The position numbers and the translations under genes were made by a program. Shown piece after piece: positions 24,596-33,586 of a stretch of 64,000 bases of DNA. Origin of the DNA: Roseovarius aestuariivivens (GTDB taxonomy: Bacteria > Pseudomonadota > Alphaproteobacteria > Rhodobacterales > Rhodobacteraceae); the NCBI RefSeq assembly GCF_004761875.1, contig NZ_SJEY01000007.1, positions 1-64,000 on the forward strand, read 5' to 3'. Positions within the stretch are counted from its first letter, which is position 1. Each line of letters opens with the position of its first letter. Under the pieces are notes generated by a model. It was not told the origin of the DNA. It worked only from the letters and a program-made list of their open reading frames with translations, and did not search any database.

Positions 24596-25621
24596 TCAGG
24601 CTTGTCCGGTCACACCCCGCAGGACAGACACAAGGTTCGCCCCGAGCGCGTCGGAGAGGTAGCCGCCCTCCTGCACCATAAGCAGCGGCAGGTCGGTCTG
24701 CACGAGGCGCGCGCCGATCCGCGCGAATCCGGCCTCGGTGATCGCGAGGCCCTTGAACGGATCGTCGATCGAGGCATCTAGCCCCAGCGCGACCACGAGG
24801 CAATCCGCGCCGAAGGCCCGGATCGCGCCAAGCGCATCTTCGAGCGTGCCGAGATAGTCGTCATCGCCCGTGCCACGCGGCAGGGGCAGGTTCAGGTTCG
24901 CACCCAGACCCGCGCCCTCGCCGCGCTCATGCGCATGCCCCCAGAAGAAGGGATAGAAGCGCGCCGGGTCGGCATGGATGGAAACCGTCAACACATCGGC
25001 GCGGGCATAGAAGATGCCTTGCGTGCCATTGCCGTGATGCACATCCACATCGAGGACCGCGGGGCGGCGCCCGGCGACGCGCAAGCGTTCTGCTGCGATG
25101 GCGGCGTTGTTCAGAAAACAAAATCCCCCGGCAAGATCGGCGAAAGCGTGATGGCCCGGCGGGCGCGAGAGCGCGTAAACACCGCTTTCGCCGGCCGCCA
25201 CAAGATCGGCGGCGGTGATTGCCGTCTGTGCCGACCAATAGGCGGATTCCCAGGTGTGTTCGGAGATGGGACAGGCCGTGTCGGCCTGGTGGTATCCGGC
25301 CTGCCCGATGGCAGATTTGGGATAGCTGTCGGTGCGGTTGGCGGGATGGATATTGGGGATCACCTCGGGCGCGGCGCCGTCGATGCGGCGCCAGCGGGCA
25401 TGGATCGTCTCGAGAAAGGTCAGGTATTCCGCGCTGTGGATCGCCGCGATGGGACCGAGACCGGCGTCCTCGGGCGCCGAGAATTCATAACCTGCCCGTT
25501 CGGCCGCGGATTTGAGCACCTCGATGCGCGCGGGCTGTTCGGGGCTGCGCGACACGACCCCGTTCGCCATGAAGTTCTGTGGGTCGTGCTTCCATTGCCG
25601 GTCGTCGAAAATCGCTTTCAT
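24596..25621 (-). CDS. aphA: Acetylpolyamine amidohydrolase-type deacetylase (HDAC superfamily)
   Basis: 341 residues with the class II-like HDAC motifs RPPGHHA (His157, His158), DVDVHHGNGTQ and LGLDAS. The zinc ligands Asp193, His195 and Asp282 and the catalytic Tyr321 lie at the same spacing as I recall for Mycoplana APAH, which is also 341 residues. Characterised members remove acetyl from acetylated polyamines or acetyl-lysine-like amines. It is the last gene of an eight-gene operon and overlaps the GNAT stop by ATGA. The true substrate here is probably a small acetylated amine or amino acid brought in by the operon's importer. Confidence 0.85.
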   Translation of the reverse strand: MKAIFDDRQWKHDPQNFMANGVVSRSPEQPARIEVLKSAAERAGYEFSAPEDAGLGPIAAIHSAEYLTFLETIHARWRRIDGAAPEVIPNIHPANRTDSYPKSAIGQAGYHQADTACPISEHTWESAYWSAQTAITAADLVAAGESGVYALSRPPGHHAFADLAGGFCFLNNAAIAAERLRVAGRRPAVLDVDVHHGNGTQGIFYARADVLTVSIHADPARFYPFFWGHAHERGEGAGLGANLNLPLPRGTGDDDYLGTLEDALGAIRAFGADCLVVALGLDASIDDPFKGLAITEAGFARIGARLVQTDLPLLMVQEGGYLSDALGANLVSVLRGVTGQA

Positions 25622-26100
25622 TCTGGTCTCCGCATCTGTTGAAACGCCTCTCCCGCAAGAAGCATTACGGTTTCGCCCGCCACCGGCGTAAAGCCCAGCG
25701 CGTCATATACCTGCCTGGCACGGGTGTTCTGCCCGTAGACCGCCAGCCGCAGAAAGCCCGCGTTCCACAGCGAGTCTGCCCGCGCCACAGCACTTTGCAA
25801 GAGCGCACGGCCCAGACCGCTGCCGCGTGCGGCGGCCTCGACCCAGAGATCGGACACGTAAAGCCCCGCCCCGCCGCGCATCGTGGAGAAAACGGGCGAG
25901 AACAGCACCGCCCCGCGCAGCTGCGGCCCGTCGCCGGCAATCTGCGCAAAGGCCGACGGGGTCGCACCGAAAAGCGCCTGACCCAAGCAATCGCGACCCG
26001 CACGGTAGGGATCGCCCAAATCATGTCCGAGCGCCCGAAGCGCCGCTTCGAGCGCTTCGAGATCGCGGTGCTCCACCGGTCTGATCTGCGTCTGCGCCAC
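25618..26100 (-). CDS. GNAT-family N-acetyltransferase
   Basis: 160 residues with the GNAT fold: SDLWVEAAARGSGLGRALL holds the acetyl-CoA pyrophosphate loop (about 90-102), then FLRLAVYGQNTRARQVYDALGF. It lies 3 bp after the beta-keto-acid cleavage gene and overlaps the deacetylase start by 4 bp. An acetyltransferase beside a deacetylase suggests they act on different amines, or that this one protects a reactive intermediate; neither is shown. Confidence 0.85.
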   Translation of the reverse strand: MAQTQIRPVEHRDLEALEAALRALGHDLGDPYRAGRDCLGQALFGATPSAFAQIAGDGPQLRGAVLFSPVFSTMRGGAGLYVSDLWVEAAARGSGLGRALLQSAVARADSLWNAGFLRLAVYGQNTRARQVYDALGFTPVAGETVMLLAGEAFQQMRRPE

Positions 26101-26103
26101 GGG

Positions 26104-27030
26104 TCAGATCGCTGTCCGGTCCGCGCCCTTGAGGCCCAGCATGCTGCGCGCCTCGTCAGGGGTGGCGGGCTCCCGGCCCAGATCCTCGACGATGCGGCGG
26201 ATCTTGGCGACCTGATCGGCATTGCGCTTTGCCAATGTGCCGCGCGAGATCATTAGACTGTCTTCGAGCCCCACACGCACATGCCCGCCCATCGCGGCGG
26301 CCATGGTGGCGAAAGGGATCTGATGACGGCCCGCCGCCAGCACCGAGAACTGGTAATCCTGCCCGAAAAGCTTGTCCGCCATCCGTTTCATGTGGCCGAG
26401 GTTTTCGGGATCCGCGCCGATGCCACCCAGAACGCCAAAGACGAACTGAATAAAGTAGGGCGGATCGACCAGGCCACGGTCGGCGAAATGGCGCAGCATG
26501 TAGAGATGGCCCACATCGTAGCATTCGAATTCGAACCGTGCGCCGCGCGTCTGGCCCAGGTCGGTCAGGATCGTTTCGATATCGCGTGGGGTGTTCTTGA
26601 AGACCACGTCGTGGGAGTTTTCGAGAAACGGCTTCTCCCACTCATGCGTCCAATCGGTGATGCGTGAGATCGCCGGATAGAGCGCGAAATTCATCGACCC
26701 CATGTTGAGCGAGCACATCTCGGGTTCCGCCGCGCGCGGCGCGGCCAGCCGATCATCGAGCGTCATGATCGCACTGCCGCCGGTGGTGATGTTGAGTACC
26801 GCGTCTGAAGCCTGCTTGATCCGGGGCAGGAAGGCCATGAAATGCTCGGGGCTGGCCGAGGGCCGCCCGGTCTCGGGGTCGCGCGCGTGAAGATGCAGGA
26901 TCGCGGCGCCCGCCTCGGCGGCTTCGACAGCCTGCGTGGTGATCTCCTCCGGCGTCACCGGCAGATAGGGCGACATGGACGGCGTGTGGATCGAGCCGGT
27001 GATCGCGCAGGTGATGAGAATCTTGGACAT
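26104..27030 (-). CDS. Beta-keto acid cleavage enzyme (BKACE, former DUF849)
   Basis: 308 residues with the family start ITCAITGSIHTPSMSPYLPVTPEE and zinc ligands His46 and His48 in HLHAR. The rest includes FECYDVGHLYML and GGHVRVGLEDS. BKACE enzymes condense a beta-keto acid with acetyl-CoA, giving acetoacetate and a new acyl-CoA; Kce of lysine fermentation is the model. It follows the aminotransferase by 12 bp. An aminotransferase making a beta-keto acid from a beta-amino acid would supply its substrate. Confidence 0.9.
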   Translation of the reverse strand: MSKILITCAITGSIHTPSMSPYLPVTPEEITTQAVEAAEAGAAILHLHARDPETGRPSASPEHFMAFLPRIKQASDAVLNITTGGSAIMTLDDRLAAPRAAEPEMCSLNMGSMNFALYPAISRITDWTHEWEKPFLENSHDVVFKNTPRDIETILTDLGQTRGARFEFECYDVGHLYMLRHFADRGLVDPPYFIQFVFGVLGGIGADPENLGHMKRMADKLFGQDYQFSVLAAGRHQIPFATMAAAMGGHVRVGLEDSLMISRGTLAKRNADQVAKIRRIVEDLGREPATPDEARSMLGLKGADRTAI

Positions 27031-27042
27031 AAAACGGGCTAT

Positions 27043-28395
27043 TCAGGCGGTTTCTTCGAGGGCTGGCGCGATCTCTTCTGCAAAGCGGGCAAGTGCCGTG
27101 TCGAGCAGCTCCATCATCTCGTCGATCTGCGCCTCGGTAATGATGAGCGGCGGACAAATCAGGAAATGATCCCCCTCCGTCCCGCCCCGCGTGCGCCGGG
27201 AATAGATGATGAGCCCGAGCTCGTAGGCGATTTCGACCAGCCGCGAGAACGCGTTCCACTGCTTGGGTAAGGGCGTCATGGTCTCGCGATCCGAGACCAT
27301 CTCGAAGGCTAGCAAAAGGCCTTTGCCGCGCACATGGCCGATAAACGGGTAGCGGTCCATGAGGGCCGTCAGCCGGGCCTTGAGCAGATCGCCCATCCGC
27401 GCGGCGTTCTCGATCAGGTTCTGATCCTCGAGTTCTTCCAGAACGGCCATCCCCGCCGCACAGGCCAGCGGGTTGCCTGCATAGGTGAAACCGTGCTGGA
27501 AACCGCCCGCGTTCAGCACCGGCTCGACCAGGCGCGCGCCCGCGACGATCGCGCCAAGTGGCGCATAGCCGGCGCCGAACCCTTTGGAAAGCGCCACGAT
27601 GTCGGGTGTGATGCCCCAATGCTCGGCGGCGAGAAACTTTCCCGTGCGCCCCGCACCGGTCATCACCTCATCGTAGATAAGCAGCACGCCGTATTCCGCG
27701 CAGATCTCCTGCGTGCGTTGGTAGTAACTGTCGGGCGCGACCAGTGCACCGGTCGACGCGCCGCCCACGGGCTCCATGATGAAGGCAAGGACCGTTTCCG
27801 GTCCGGCCTCTTCGATCTTGTCGCGCAAAAGCTCGGCATAACGCAGGCCGCGTTCTTCCTCGGTGTGATTGTCGCGGTCGAGATAGGTGGTGGGCGCGGC
27901 CACCTTTGGCATGCCTTCCATCATAGGCGCGAACGGGTCGCGCAGGGGCGCATAACCTGTCAGATCCAGCGCCCCGAAGGTACAGCCGTGATAAGACGGA
28001 AAGCGCGAGATGACCTTGTGGCGACTCCCCTGCCCAGTTGCGAGCGCGTATTGGCGGGCAAGTTTCACAGCACTTTCCACCGCCTCGGAGCCGCCAGAAA
28101 CGAAAAAGACCCGGTCAAGCCCCTCAGGGCACATGGCCACGGTCCTGGCGGCGAGATCCTCTGACGGGTGGGTGCGGAAATGCAGGCGGTAGCCGAAGGT
28201 CGCCTTGTCCATCTGCGCCTTCATCTTGGCCAGAACGCGCGGATTGGAATGGCCGATATTCGACACCATCGCACCGGAGGACGCGTCGATATAACGCTTG
28301 CCGGACTCGTCAAAAAGGTAGATTCCCTCGCCCCGGTCCAGAAAGGGGCGCGGGTTGTGCGTCTGGTAGAAAAGATAGGATGGCGCGTCGGTCAC
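27043..28395 (-). CDS. Class III PLP-dependent aminotransferase
   Basis: 450 residues, class III fold: [14 protein letters not shown] near 101-114 (phosphate contact), [12 protein letters not shown] (Asp242) and the PLP lysine Lys271 in [11 protein letters not shown]. Members include beta-alanine, gamma-aminobutyrate, taurine and diamine aminotransferases. Its ATG overlaps the stop of the ABC ATPase gene by ATGA. In this operon it probably takes the amino group from the imported compound to give a keto acid for the BKACE enzyme. Confidence 0.9.
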   Translation of the reverse strand: MTDAPSYLFYQTHNPRPFLDRGEGIYLFDESGKRYIDASSGAMVSNIGHSNPRVLAKMKAQMDKATFGYRLHFRTHPSEDLAARTVAMCPEGLDRVFFVSGGSEAVESAVKLARQYALATGQGSRHKVISRFPSYHGCTFGALDLTGYAPLRDPFAPMMEGMPKVAAPTTYLDRDNHTEEERGLRYAELLRDKIEEAGPETVLAFIMEPVGGASTGALVAPDSYYQRTQEICAEYGVLLIYDEVMTGAGRTGKFLAAEHWGITPDIVALSKGFGAGYAPLGAIVAGARLVEPVLNAGGFQHGFTYAGNPLACAAGMAVLEELEDQNLIENAARMGDLLKARLTALMDRYPFIGHVRGKGLLLAFEMVSDRETMTPLPKQWNAFSRLVEIAYELGLIIYSRRTRGGTEGDHFLICPPLIITEAQIDEMMELLDTALARFAEEIAPALEETA

Positions 28396-29162
28396 TTCGC
28401 ACCCTCCAGATGCTTGCGCAGAAAGGCGCGGGTCCGCTCTTTCTCGGGGTTCTTGAAGACCACGCTGGGCGGGCCTTCCTCGACGACGACACCCTGATCC
28501 ATGAAGAGCACGCGATCACAGACTGAGGCCGCGAAATCCATCTCGTGGGTGACGATGATCATCGTCATGTGCTCTTCGGCGAGCTTTTTCATGACCTGGT
28601 TCACCTCGTCCACAAGCTCGGGGTCAAGCGCCGAGGTGGCCTCGTCAAACAGCATCAGCTTGGGTTTCATGGCAAGCGCGCGAGCGATGGCGACGCGCTG
28701 TTTCTGCCCGCCCGAAAGCTGGGAGGGATAGTAATCCATCCGTTCCAGCATCCCGACCTTGTCGAGCTGTTCCTCGGCCAGCTTGTCGGCCTCTTCCTTG
28801 CTTAGGCCCTTGAGCATCTTGGGCGCCATGGTGACGTTCTCGCGCGCGGTCATATGCGGAAAAAGATTGAAGTGCTGGAACACCATACCAATGTCCTGCC
28901 GCATCTGGTTGATGTGCTTTTCATACTGGCGGAACGGCAGGCTCTTGTTAACCTGCACGCCGTCAAGCCAGACCTCGCCGCCGGTGAGCGGATCGAGATC
29001 GTTGATTGCGCGCAGAAGCGTGGATTTGCCAGACCCCGACGGGCCGATGATGGCCACGATCTGGCCACGCTCCACCGTCAGGCTGATGTCCTTGAGCACC
29101 TCGAGCGTGCCAAAGGATTTCTGGGCATGGCGGATCTGAACGAACTTCCTGTGATCGGACAT
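28392..29162 (-). CDS. Polar amino acid ABC importer, ATP-binding protein
   Basis: 256 residues with Walker [10 protein letters not shown] (40-48), signature LSGGQ, Walker [14 protein letters not shown] and a switch His in VTHEMDFA. The GlnQ/HisP-type sequence marks the polar amino acid family. It works with the two permeases 18 bp upstream and the binding protein at the head of the operon. Confidence 0.93.
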   Translation of the reverse strand: MSDHRKFVQIRHAQKSFGTLEVLKDISLTVERGQIVAIIGPSGSGKSTLLRAINDLDPLTGGEVWLDGVQVNKSLPFRQYEKHINQMRQDIGMVFQHFNLFPHMTARENVTMAPKMLKGLSKEEADKLAEEQLDKVGMLERMDYYPSQLSGGQKQRVAIARALAMKPKLMLFDEATSALDPELVDEVNQVMKKLAEEHMTMIIVTHEMDFAASVCDRVLFMDQGVVVEEGPPSVVFKNPEKERTRAFLRKHLEGAK

Positions 29163-29180
29163 GGGGCAGGCTCCGGGGGG

Positions 29181-29837
29181 TCAGCGGGAAAGGGCAATGC
29201 GGCGCTCGATCCGGCGCTGCACCCATTCCATGCAAAGGTTGATGACATAGTAGAACGCGGCCGCGAGCATGTAGAACTCGAACGGGCGGTAGGTGGCGCC
29301 GATGGCGCGCTGCGCCGACAGGGTCAGCTCGCTCACGCCGATGACCGACACCAGCGCGCTGTCCTTGAGAAGCGCGATCATGTTGTTGCCGATGGGCGGA
29401 ATGACGGCGCGCACGGCCTGCGGCACCACGACCTTGCGCAGCGCCTGTCCGCGGCTGAGGCCTACAGTGCGCGCGGCCTCCATCTGGCCCTTGTCGACCG
29501 ACAGGATCGCGGTCTGGATAAGTTCGGAATTGTAGACAGCGAAATGCAGGCCGAGCCCGATCACACCTGCCACGAAGGCCGGAAGATCGACACCGATCTG
29601 CACCAGCCCGAAATAGATCAGGAAAAGCTGCAGCAGAAGCGGCGTGCCCATGAAGACCCACTCGAACAGGCGAAATGGCAGACGGATCAGCAGGGGCGCG
29701 TAAAGTGCGATCACGGCAAAGACGATGCCGCCGAAAAAGCTGAGCAGGGCCGAGGCGACGGTGATCGCGATGGTCCAGAGACATCCCAGAAAGATGATGT
29801 CGAGATAGCCGGGAATGACCGTGAAATCGAGGCCCAT
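29181..29837 (-). CDS. Polar amino acid ABC importer, permease
   Basis: 218 residues with about five TM helices and the coupling motif of HisM/GlnP permeases (AARTVGLSRGQALRKVVVPQAVR). It pairs with the second permease 18 bp away to form a heterodimeric inner-membrane channel for the imported amine or amino acid. Confidence 0.92.
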   Translation of the reverse strand: MGLDFTVIPGYLDIIFLGCLWTIAITVASALLSFFGGIVFAVIALYAPLLIRLPFRLFEWVFMGTPLLLQLFLIYFGLVQIGVDLPAFVAGVIGLGLHFAVYNSELIQTAILSVDKGQMEAARTVGLSRGQALRKVVVPQAVRAVIPPIGNNMIALLKDSALVSVIGVSELTLSAQRAIGATYRPFEFYMLAAAFYYVINLCMEWVQRRIERRIALSR

Positions 29838-29855
29838 GGGTGTGTCCTTTGCCGG

Positions 29856-30503
29856 TCAGGTGATCTGAACTTTGCGGTCTAGCCAGGCCACGGCCCGCCC
29901 GGTCGCATAGATGATGATCATGTAGAGAACCCCTGCGAGCAGGAACATCTCGAAAGGTTTGTAGGTGGAGCCGATGTAGCGCTGCGCGGTATAGGTCAGC
30001 TCGATCACCGAGATTGCGGCGACGAGGGCGGTGGCCTTGATCAGCATGTTGAGGTTCACGCCGAGCGGTCGCACCATCAGTCGCGCGGCCTGTGGCAGGA
30101 TGATGCGGTACATCGCCTGCCAACGGCTAAGGCCCAGCGTGCGCGCGGCCTCTTTCTGACCCTTGTCGATGGAAATGATCGCACCGCGGATCGTCTCGGT
30201 CATGTAGGCGCCCGCATTAATGCCCAGACCGATTACGCCTGCCTCGAACGCGTCCAGCTGGATACCGATCTGCGGCCCACCGAAATAGAGGATGAAAAGC
30301 TGGATAAGCGCGGGCGTGCCGCGAAAGACGCTGACATAGGCCGCGCCGAGAAACCGAACGAAGGCAAATCGCGAAAGGCGCGCGGCGGCGCCGAGTGTGC
30401 CGCAGGCCAGCCCCAGAAGTGCGGTCAGCACCGACAGCAGGATCGTCGTGCCCGCCGCCTGCAGGAAGAACGGGTAGACCCTGAGCATCAGGTCCATGTC
30501 CAT
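29856..30503 (-). CDS. Polar amino acid ABC importer, permease
   Basis: 215 residues, with the same family coupling motif (AARTLGLSRWQAMYRIILPQAAR) and about five TM helices. It is separated from the binding-protein gene by 188 bp that hold a perfect hairpin, which may lower its expression relative to the binding protein. Confidence 0.92.
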   Translation of the reverse strand: MDMDLMLRVYPFFLQAAGTTILLSVLTALLGLACGTLGAAARLSRFAFVRFLGAAYVSVFRGTPALIQLFILYFGGPQIGIQLDAFEAGVIGLGINAGAYMTETIRGAIISIDKGQKEAARTLGLSRWQAMYRIILPQAARLMVRPLGVNLNMLIKATALVAAISVIELTYTAQRYIGSTYKPFEMFLLAGVLYMIIIYATGRAVAWLDRKVQIT

Positions 30504-30653
30504 GTCAGATCCTTCTTGCTGTTCGCGCGTGGCGCGTCTTGGCCTTTCCGCACGGGCCTGGCCGGGAGCGTGCTGCGCCGGCGCCTTGCCTGTAGCGCGC
30601 CCTTTCCCGCTCCCGGCTGGCGGTCAGCTTGCCTGCGGGGGTGATGAAACGAT

Positions 30654-30678
30654 GCCGTCCGGCACAGAACCGGACGGC
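30654..30678 (-). terminator. Hairpin between the binding-protein and permease genes (partial terminator/stabiliser)
   Basis: Perfect 9-bp arms GCCGTCCGG/CCGGACGGC around a 7-nt loop, 14 nt downstream of the binding-protein stop. The minus strand then reads ATCGTTTCATC, only a weak T-run. Such hairpins often let the binding protein be made in excess over the membrane parts. Confidence 0.6.
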
Positions 30679-30691
30679 GTGCGGCGTGATC

Positions 30692-31468
30692 TTAGCGGAT
30701 ATCCGCGCCGATCCATTCCTCGGCCAGCGCGAGATACGTGCCGTCTTCCATCATCGCGTCAAGCGCCTCCTGCATGGCCGCGGCCAGCTCGGGGTTGCCT
30801 TCGCGGATGGCGATTCCGGCACCGAAGGGTTCAGTCGTGGGATCCGCAAACATCTCGAACTCCTGCTCCTTCGCGCCCATGGCGAGGATCGCCGCGATGG
30901 AGTCGTTCACGATGGCGTCGACGCGCCCGTTCTCAAGCTCCAACAGCAATTCGGGCAGGCCTTTATAGGTGTTGATGTTGTAGCCGCGCTCGCGCGCCCA
31001 AGCCTCGTGGGTTTCCCCCAGCGTCAGGCCGACTTTTGCGCCTTCGAGATCTTCCAGGCTTTTGATGTCGGACCCCGGTTGCGTAAAAATTGCGCGTTTG
31101 TCGGAATAATAGGGCCCGACGAAGTCGACGACCTTGTCGCGCTCTTCGGTGATGGTCATCGAGCCGACGATCGCGTCGTACTTATTGGCCAGAAGACCGC
31201 CGATGATTCCATCCCACGCTGTGGTGACAATCTCGGCCTCAAGGCCCATGCGCTTGGCGATCTCCTTGCCAACAGCCGGATCGAAGCCGACGACCTCGTT
31301 CTGGTCATTCACGAAGTTGAAGGGCGGGTAGGCCCCGGACATCGCAATGCGAATAACGCCTTTTTCCTTCAGCGTTTCAAGCTCATCGGCGACAGCCGTG
31401 GTGACGCCGAGAGCGGCGAGGCCAGCGGCCAGCAGGGTCGATTTCAGAAAGGTACGGCGAAGGGTCAT
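30692..31468 (-). CDS. Periplasmic polar amino acid-binding protein (ABC family 3)
   Basis: 258 residues: a signal peptide (MTLRRTFLKSTLLAAGLAAL, cut near AVA-D26/27) and the family 3 solute-binding fold (GVIRIAMSGAYPPFNFVN, VGFDPAVGKEIAKRMG, TITEERDKVVDFVGPY). The ATG at 31468 has GGAG 9 nt upstream; the longer frame to 31516 was rejected. It captures the substrate for the operon. The binding-site residues suit an amino acid or related zwitterion. Confidence 0.92.
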   Translation of the reverse strand: MTLRRTFLKSTLLAAGLAALGVTTAVADELETLKEKGVIRIAMSGAYPPFNFVNDQNEVVGFDPAVGKEIAKRMGLEAEIVTTAWDGIIGGLLANKYDAIVGSMTITEERDKVVDFVGPYYSDKRAIFTQPGSDIKSLEDLEGAKVGLTLGETHEAWARERGYNINTYKGLPELLLELENGRVDAIVNDSIAAILAMGAKEQEFEMFADPTTEPFGAGIAIREGNPELAAAMQEALDAMMEDGTYLALAEEWIGADIR

Positions 31469-31491
31469 TCTTGTCTCCATGTTGGCTTTGT

Positions 31492-31513
31492 CATGCCCGG
31501 ACCATGCCCGGAC
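31492..31513. repeat. Two tandem copies of CATGCCCGGAC in the divergent promoter
   Basis: The 11-bp unit occurs at 31492-31502 and 31503-31513, 24 bp before the binding-protein ATG. One helical turn per unit would place two protein subunits on the same face. It may be an operator of the divergent LysR, or simple slippage. Confidence 0.5.
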
Positions 31514-31607
31514 CATCGGTCGCGGACCGGGCCGCTTGCGAAAAGCCTTGCACGGGACAAATCATTGCGCAAATAGATAATACGCATCCTTAATATAGAT
31601 TAGATTG

Positions 31608-32576
31608 ATGAAGCCGCCCGAACGTAACCGATTTCCGTGGAACCTCGACTGGAACCTCCTGCGCACCTTCATGGTCGTGGTCGAACAGCGGGGCATCTCG
31701 AAGGCTGCCACATCTCTGGGGCTGAAACAGCCCACGGTCTCGGCCGCGCTCAAACGGCTGGAGACGGCGGTGGGCAAGCGTCTTCTGATCCGCAAGCCCA
31801 ACGAATTCACGGTCACCCGCGCCGGGCAAGCGCTTTACACCGAATGCACGACGATCTTCGGCGCGGTGTCGCAGCTTCCGGCGATCCTTGAGGAAGACGT
31901 GGCCGACCTGCGCGGCCACCTGTCGATCGCGCTGACCAGTTCCGTGGTGTCCCCGCATTTCGACGAGGTCCTGCACCGTTTCTCAACCGCCCACCCGAGC
32001 GTAACCTATTCCTTTTCGGTTCATGAGAGCGAAGACGTGGAATCCATGGTGTCGCTCAATCGCGCCAGTTTCGGCATTTGTCTTTTGTCGCGCCTACCCA
32101 GAACACTCACGCACGCGGTGCTCTACCGCGAGTATTTCGGGCTTTACTGCGGGCCGCGGCATCCGCTGTTTCACGCCCGGACGATCTCTGCCGGCGATTT
32201 GGAGGGAGAGCCTTTCGTTGCGTTCCAGACCGAAGCGCTTGGCGGGCCGCTCGAGGATATTTCCAGGCTCCGCACGGAGCTGCGGCTGTCACCGCACTGG
32301 CGCGGCGTGTCGTCAAGCCTTAACGAAATCCGGCGCATGATCATGTCGGGCATCGGGATCGGCGCGCTGCCGGTGCATGTCGCGCAACAGGACGTTGCCG
32401 CCGGGCGCATCCGTCAGCTTCCGCCCTACGAAAGCCTGCCGCTGATCAGTATCTATCTCATCAGCAATCCGGCGCGCCGCTTTACCGAGGCAGAGACGAC
32501 GTTCCTCGCGGCCTTGACCGCCGAGATGTCCACAATCGACCTGACAGAACGCACTTATGGCGGCGCGCCAGCCTGA
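31608..32576 (+). CDS. LysR-family transcriptional regulator
   Basis: 322 residues with a LysR helix-turn-helix (ISKAATSLGLKQPTVSAALKRLE) and an effector domain. The ATG at 31608 was taken rather than the TTG just before it. It is divergent from the eight-gene acetyl-amine operon with a 139-bp gap and is its likely regulator. The effector is probably the imported compound or a breakdown product. Confidence 0.9.
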   Translation: MKPPERNRFPWNLDWNLLRTFMVVVEQRGISKAATSLGLKQPTVSAALKRLETAVGKRLLIRKPNEFTVTRAGQALYTECTTIFGAVSQLPAILEEDVADLRGHLSIALTSSVVSPHFDEVLHRFSTAHPSVTYSFSVHESEDVESMVSLNRASFGICLLSRLPRTLTHAVLYREYFGLYCGPRHPLFHARTISAGDLEGEPFVAFQTEALGGPLEDISRLRTELRLSPHWRGVSSSLNEIRRMIMSGIGIGALPVHVAQQDVAAGRIRQLPPYESLPLISIYLISNPARRFTEAETTFLAALTAEMSTIDLTERTYGGAPA

Positions 32577-32634
32577 CAGGCGGGACCACACATGTGTCAG
32601 CGGCAGATCGCCGGCACGAATTTGCCCCCGAAAC

Positions 32635-32668
32635 TTACAGGCCCGGCACACGGGATACCGGGCCGTAA
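32635..32668. terminator. Candidate bidirectional terminator between convergent genes
   Basis: TTAC-A-GGCCCGG (32635-32646) pairs with CCGGGCC-GTAA (32658-32668), 11 bp with one bulge and an 11-nt loop. It lies between the LysR stop (32576) and the lipoprotein stop (32673). There is no long T-run on either side, so efficiency is uncertain. Confidence 0.45.
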
Positions 32669-32672
32669 AGGC

Positions 32673-32975
32673 TTAGAGCGTGCCTTCGTTGGTCAGGGAC
32701 ATGGGGCGGCTTGTCGTGCCGTCGCTATAAGCGATGCACTGCCACGCAGCGTCCTGCGGTCCCACGACCGCGATCACCTCGGTGCCCGCCTGCGAGAAGC
32801 TCGACCGCGAAAGTCTGACATCAGGATTGTTCGTTTCCACGGTGATGGCCCTCAGGCAGGCCTGCTCGGCGGCGCTTGGCATCGCTGTACCGGCGCTGCC
32901 GCTATCTTCGACGCAGCCGGCGAGCGCGGTGAGCATCATTGCTGCGGCGGAAAATCTGAGCGTTTGAGTGAGCAA
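32673..32975 (-). CDS. Small lipoprotein of unknown function
   Basis: 100 residues with a signal peptide ending in the lipobox LAGC, so lipid-modified at that Cys. The mature part has two Cys (QACLRAI and WQCIAY) that could form a disulfide. The TTG at 32975 is preferred because AAGGAG lies 6 nt upstream; the ATG at 33029 would add a tail before the signal peptide. I do not recognise the family. It appears monocistronic. Confidence 0.6.
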   Translation of the reverse strand: MLTQTLRFSAAAMMLTALAGCVEDSGSAGTAMPSAAEQACLRAITVETNNPDVRLSRSSFSQAGTEVIAVVGPQDAAWQCIAYSDGTTSRPMSLTNEGTL

Positions 32976-33138
32976 AATCGTCTCCTTCTGATGGGATGCA
33001 AAGAACTTGAAATCGTGAATTAAAGTCACTCGTCATGCCGCAAAGGAAAGCCCGAATTTCGCTGACAACGCAAGCTGTTCGGCCAGTGACGCGGATTTCG
33101 ACGCATTCGTTTGCCGCCGCAGCGGACCATGCCCTGCG

Positions 33139-33555
33139 TCAGAGCGGCGCCTCGGCTAATCCGGCGCGATGCAGCAAGATCTCGGCACTGTCATTCCAGA
33201 CATTCGTGCTGACGATCTTGCCGTCACGGACGACAAATTCGTCCATGTAGCGATTGTTGTCGAAAGGCGTGCCATCAGGCCATTCGCCGTAGAGGTAGCC
33301 GGTGTTGTAGACATGCACATCGCCGGTCTCTGGATCGAGCGCCGCGTCGGTGCGCAGAAACCGCTTTTTCACCCACTTGTAGCGCTTGGCATTGAAAGAC
33401 GTGGGGCCAGAGGGGCTGTTGAATTTGCGCCCGCCCGTGAAGGTGACAACCAGATCGTCCGACACATAGGCGGCAGCGCCTTCCGGGTCGGGCACCATCG
33501 AGCGTTCCAGATAGGCCTCCACACAGGCTTTCGCGGTGGTCACAGGGTCTGACAT
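33139..33555 (-). CDS. SnoaL/NTF2-like protein
   Basis: 138 residues with an NTF2-like cone fold: an N-terminal helix (AKACVEAYLERSMVPDPEGAAAYV), then mixed beta strands ending FVVRDGKIVSTNVWNDSAEIL. These proteins act as small isomerases, dehydratases or binding partners, usually with an Asp/His pocket. It is the last gene of the leftward deaminase/amidase operon, 31 bp after the amidase. Its substrate is unknown. Confidence 0.8.
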   Translation of the reverse strand: MSDPVTTAKACVEAYLERSMVPDPEGAAAYVSDDLVVTFTGGRKFNSPSGPTSFNAKRYKWVKKRFLRTDAALDPETGDVHVYNTGYLYGEWPDGTPFDNNRYMDEFVVRDGKIVSTNVWNDSAEILLHRAGLAEAPL

Positions 33556-33586
33556 TCGGGCAACTCCATCTCAGGTCTTCAATGTC

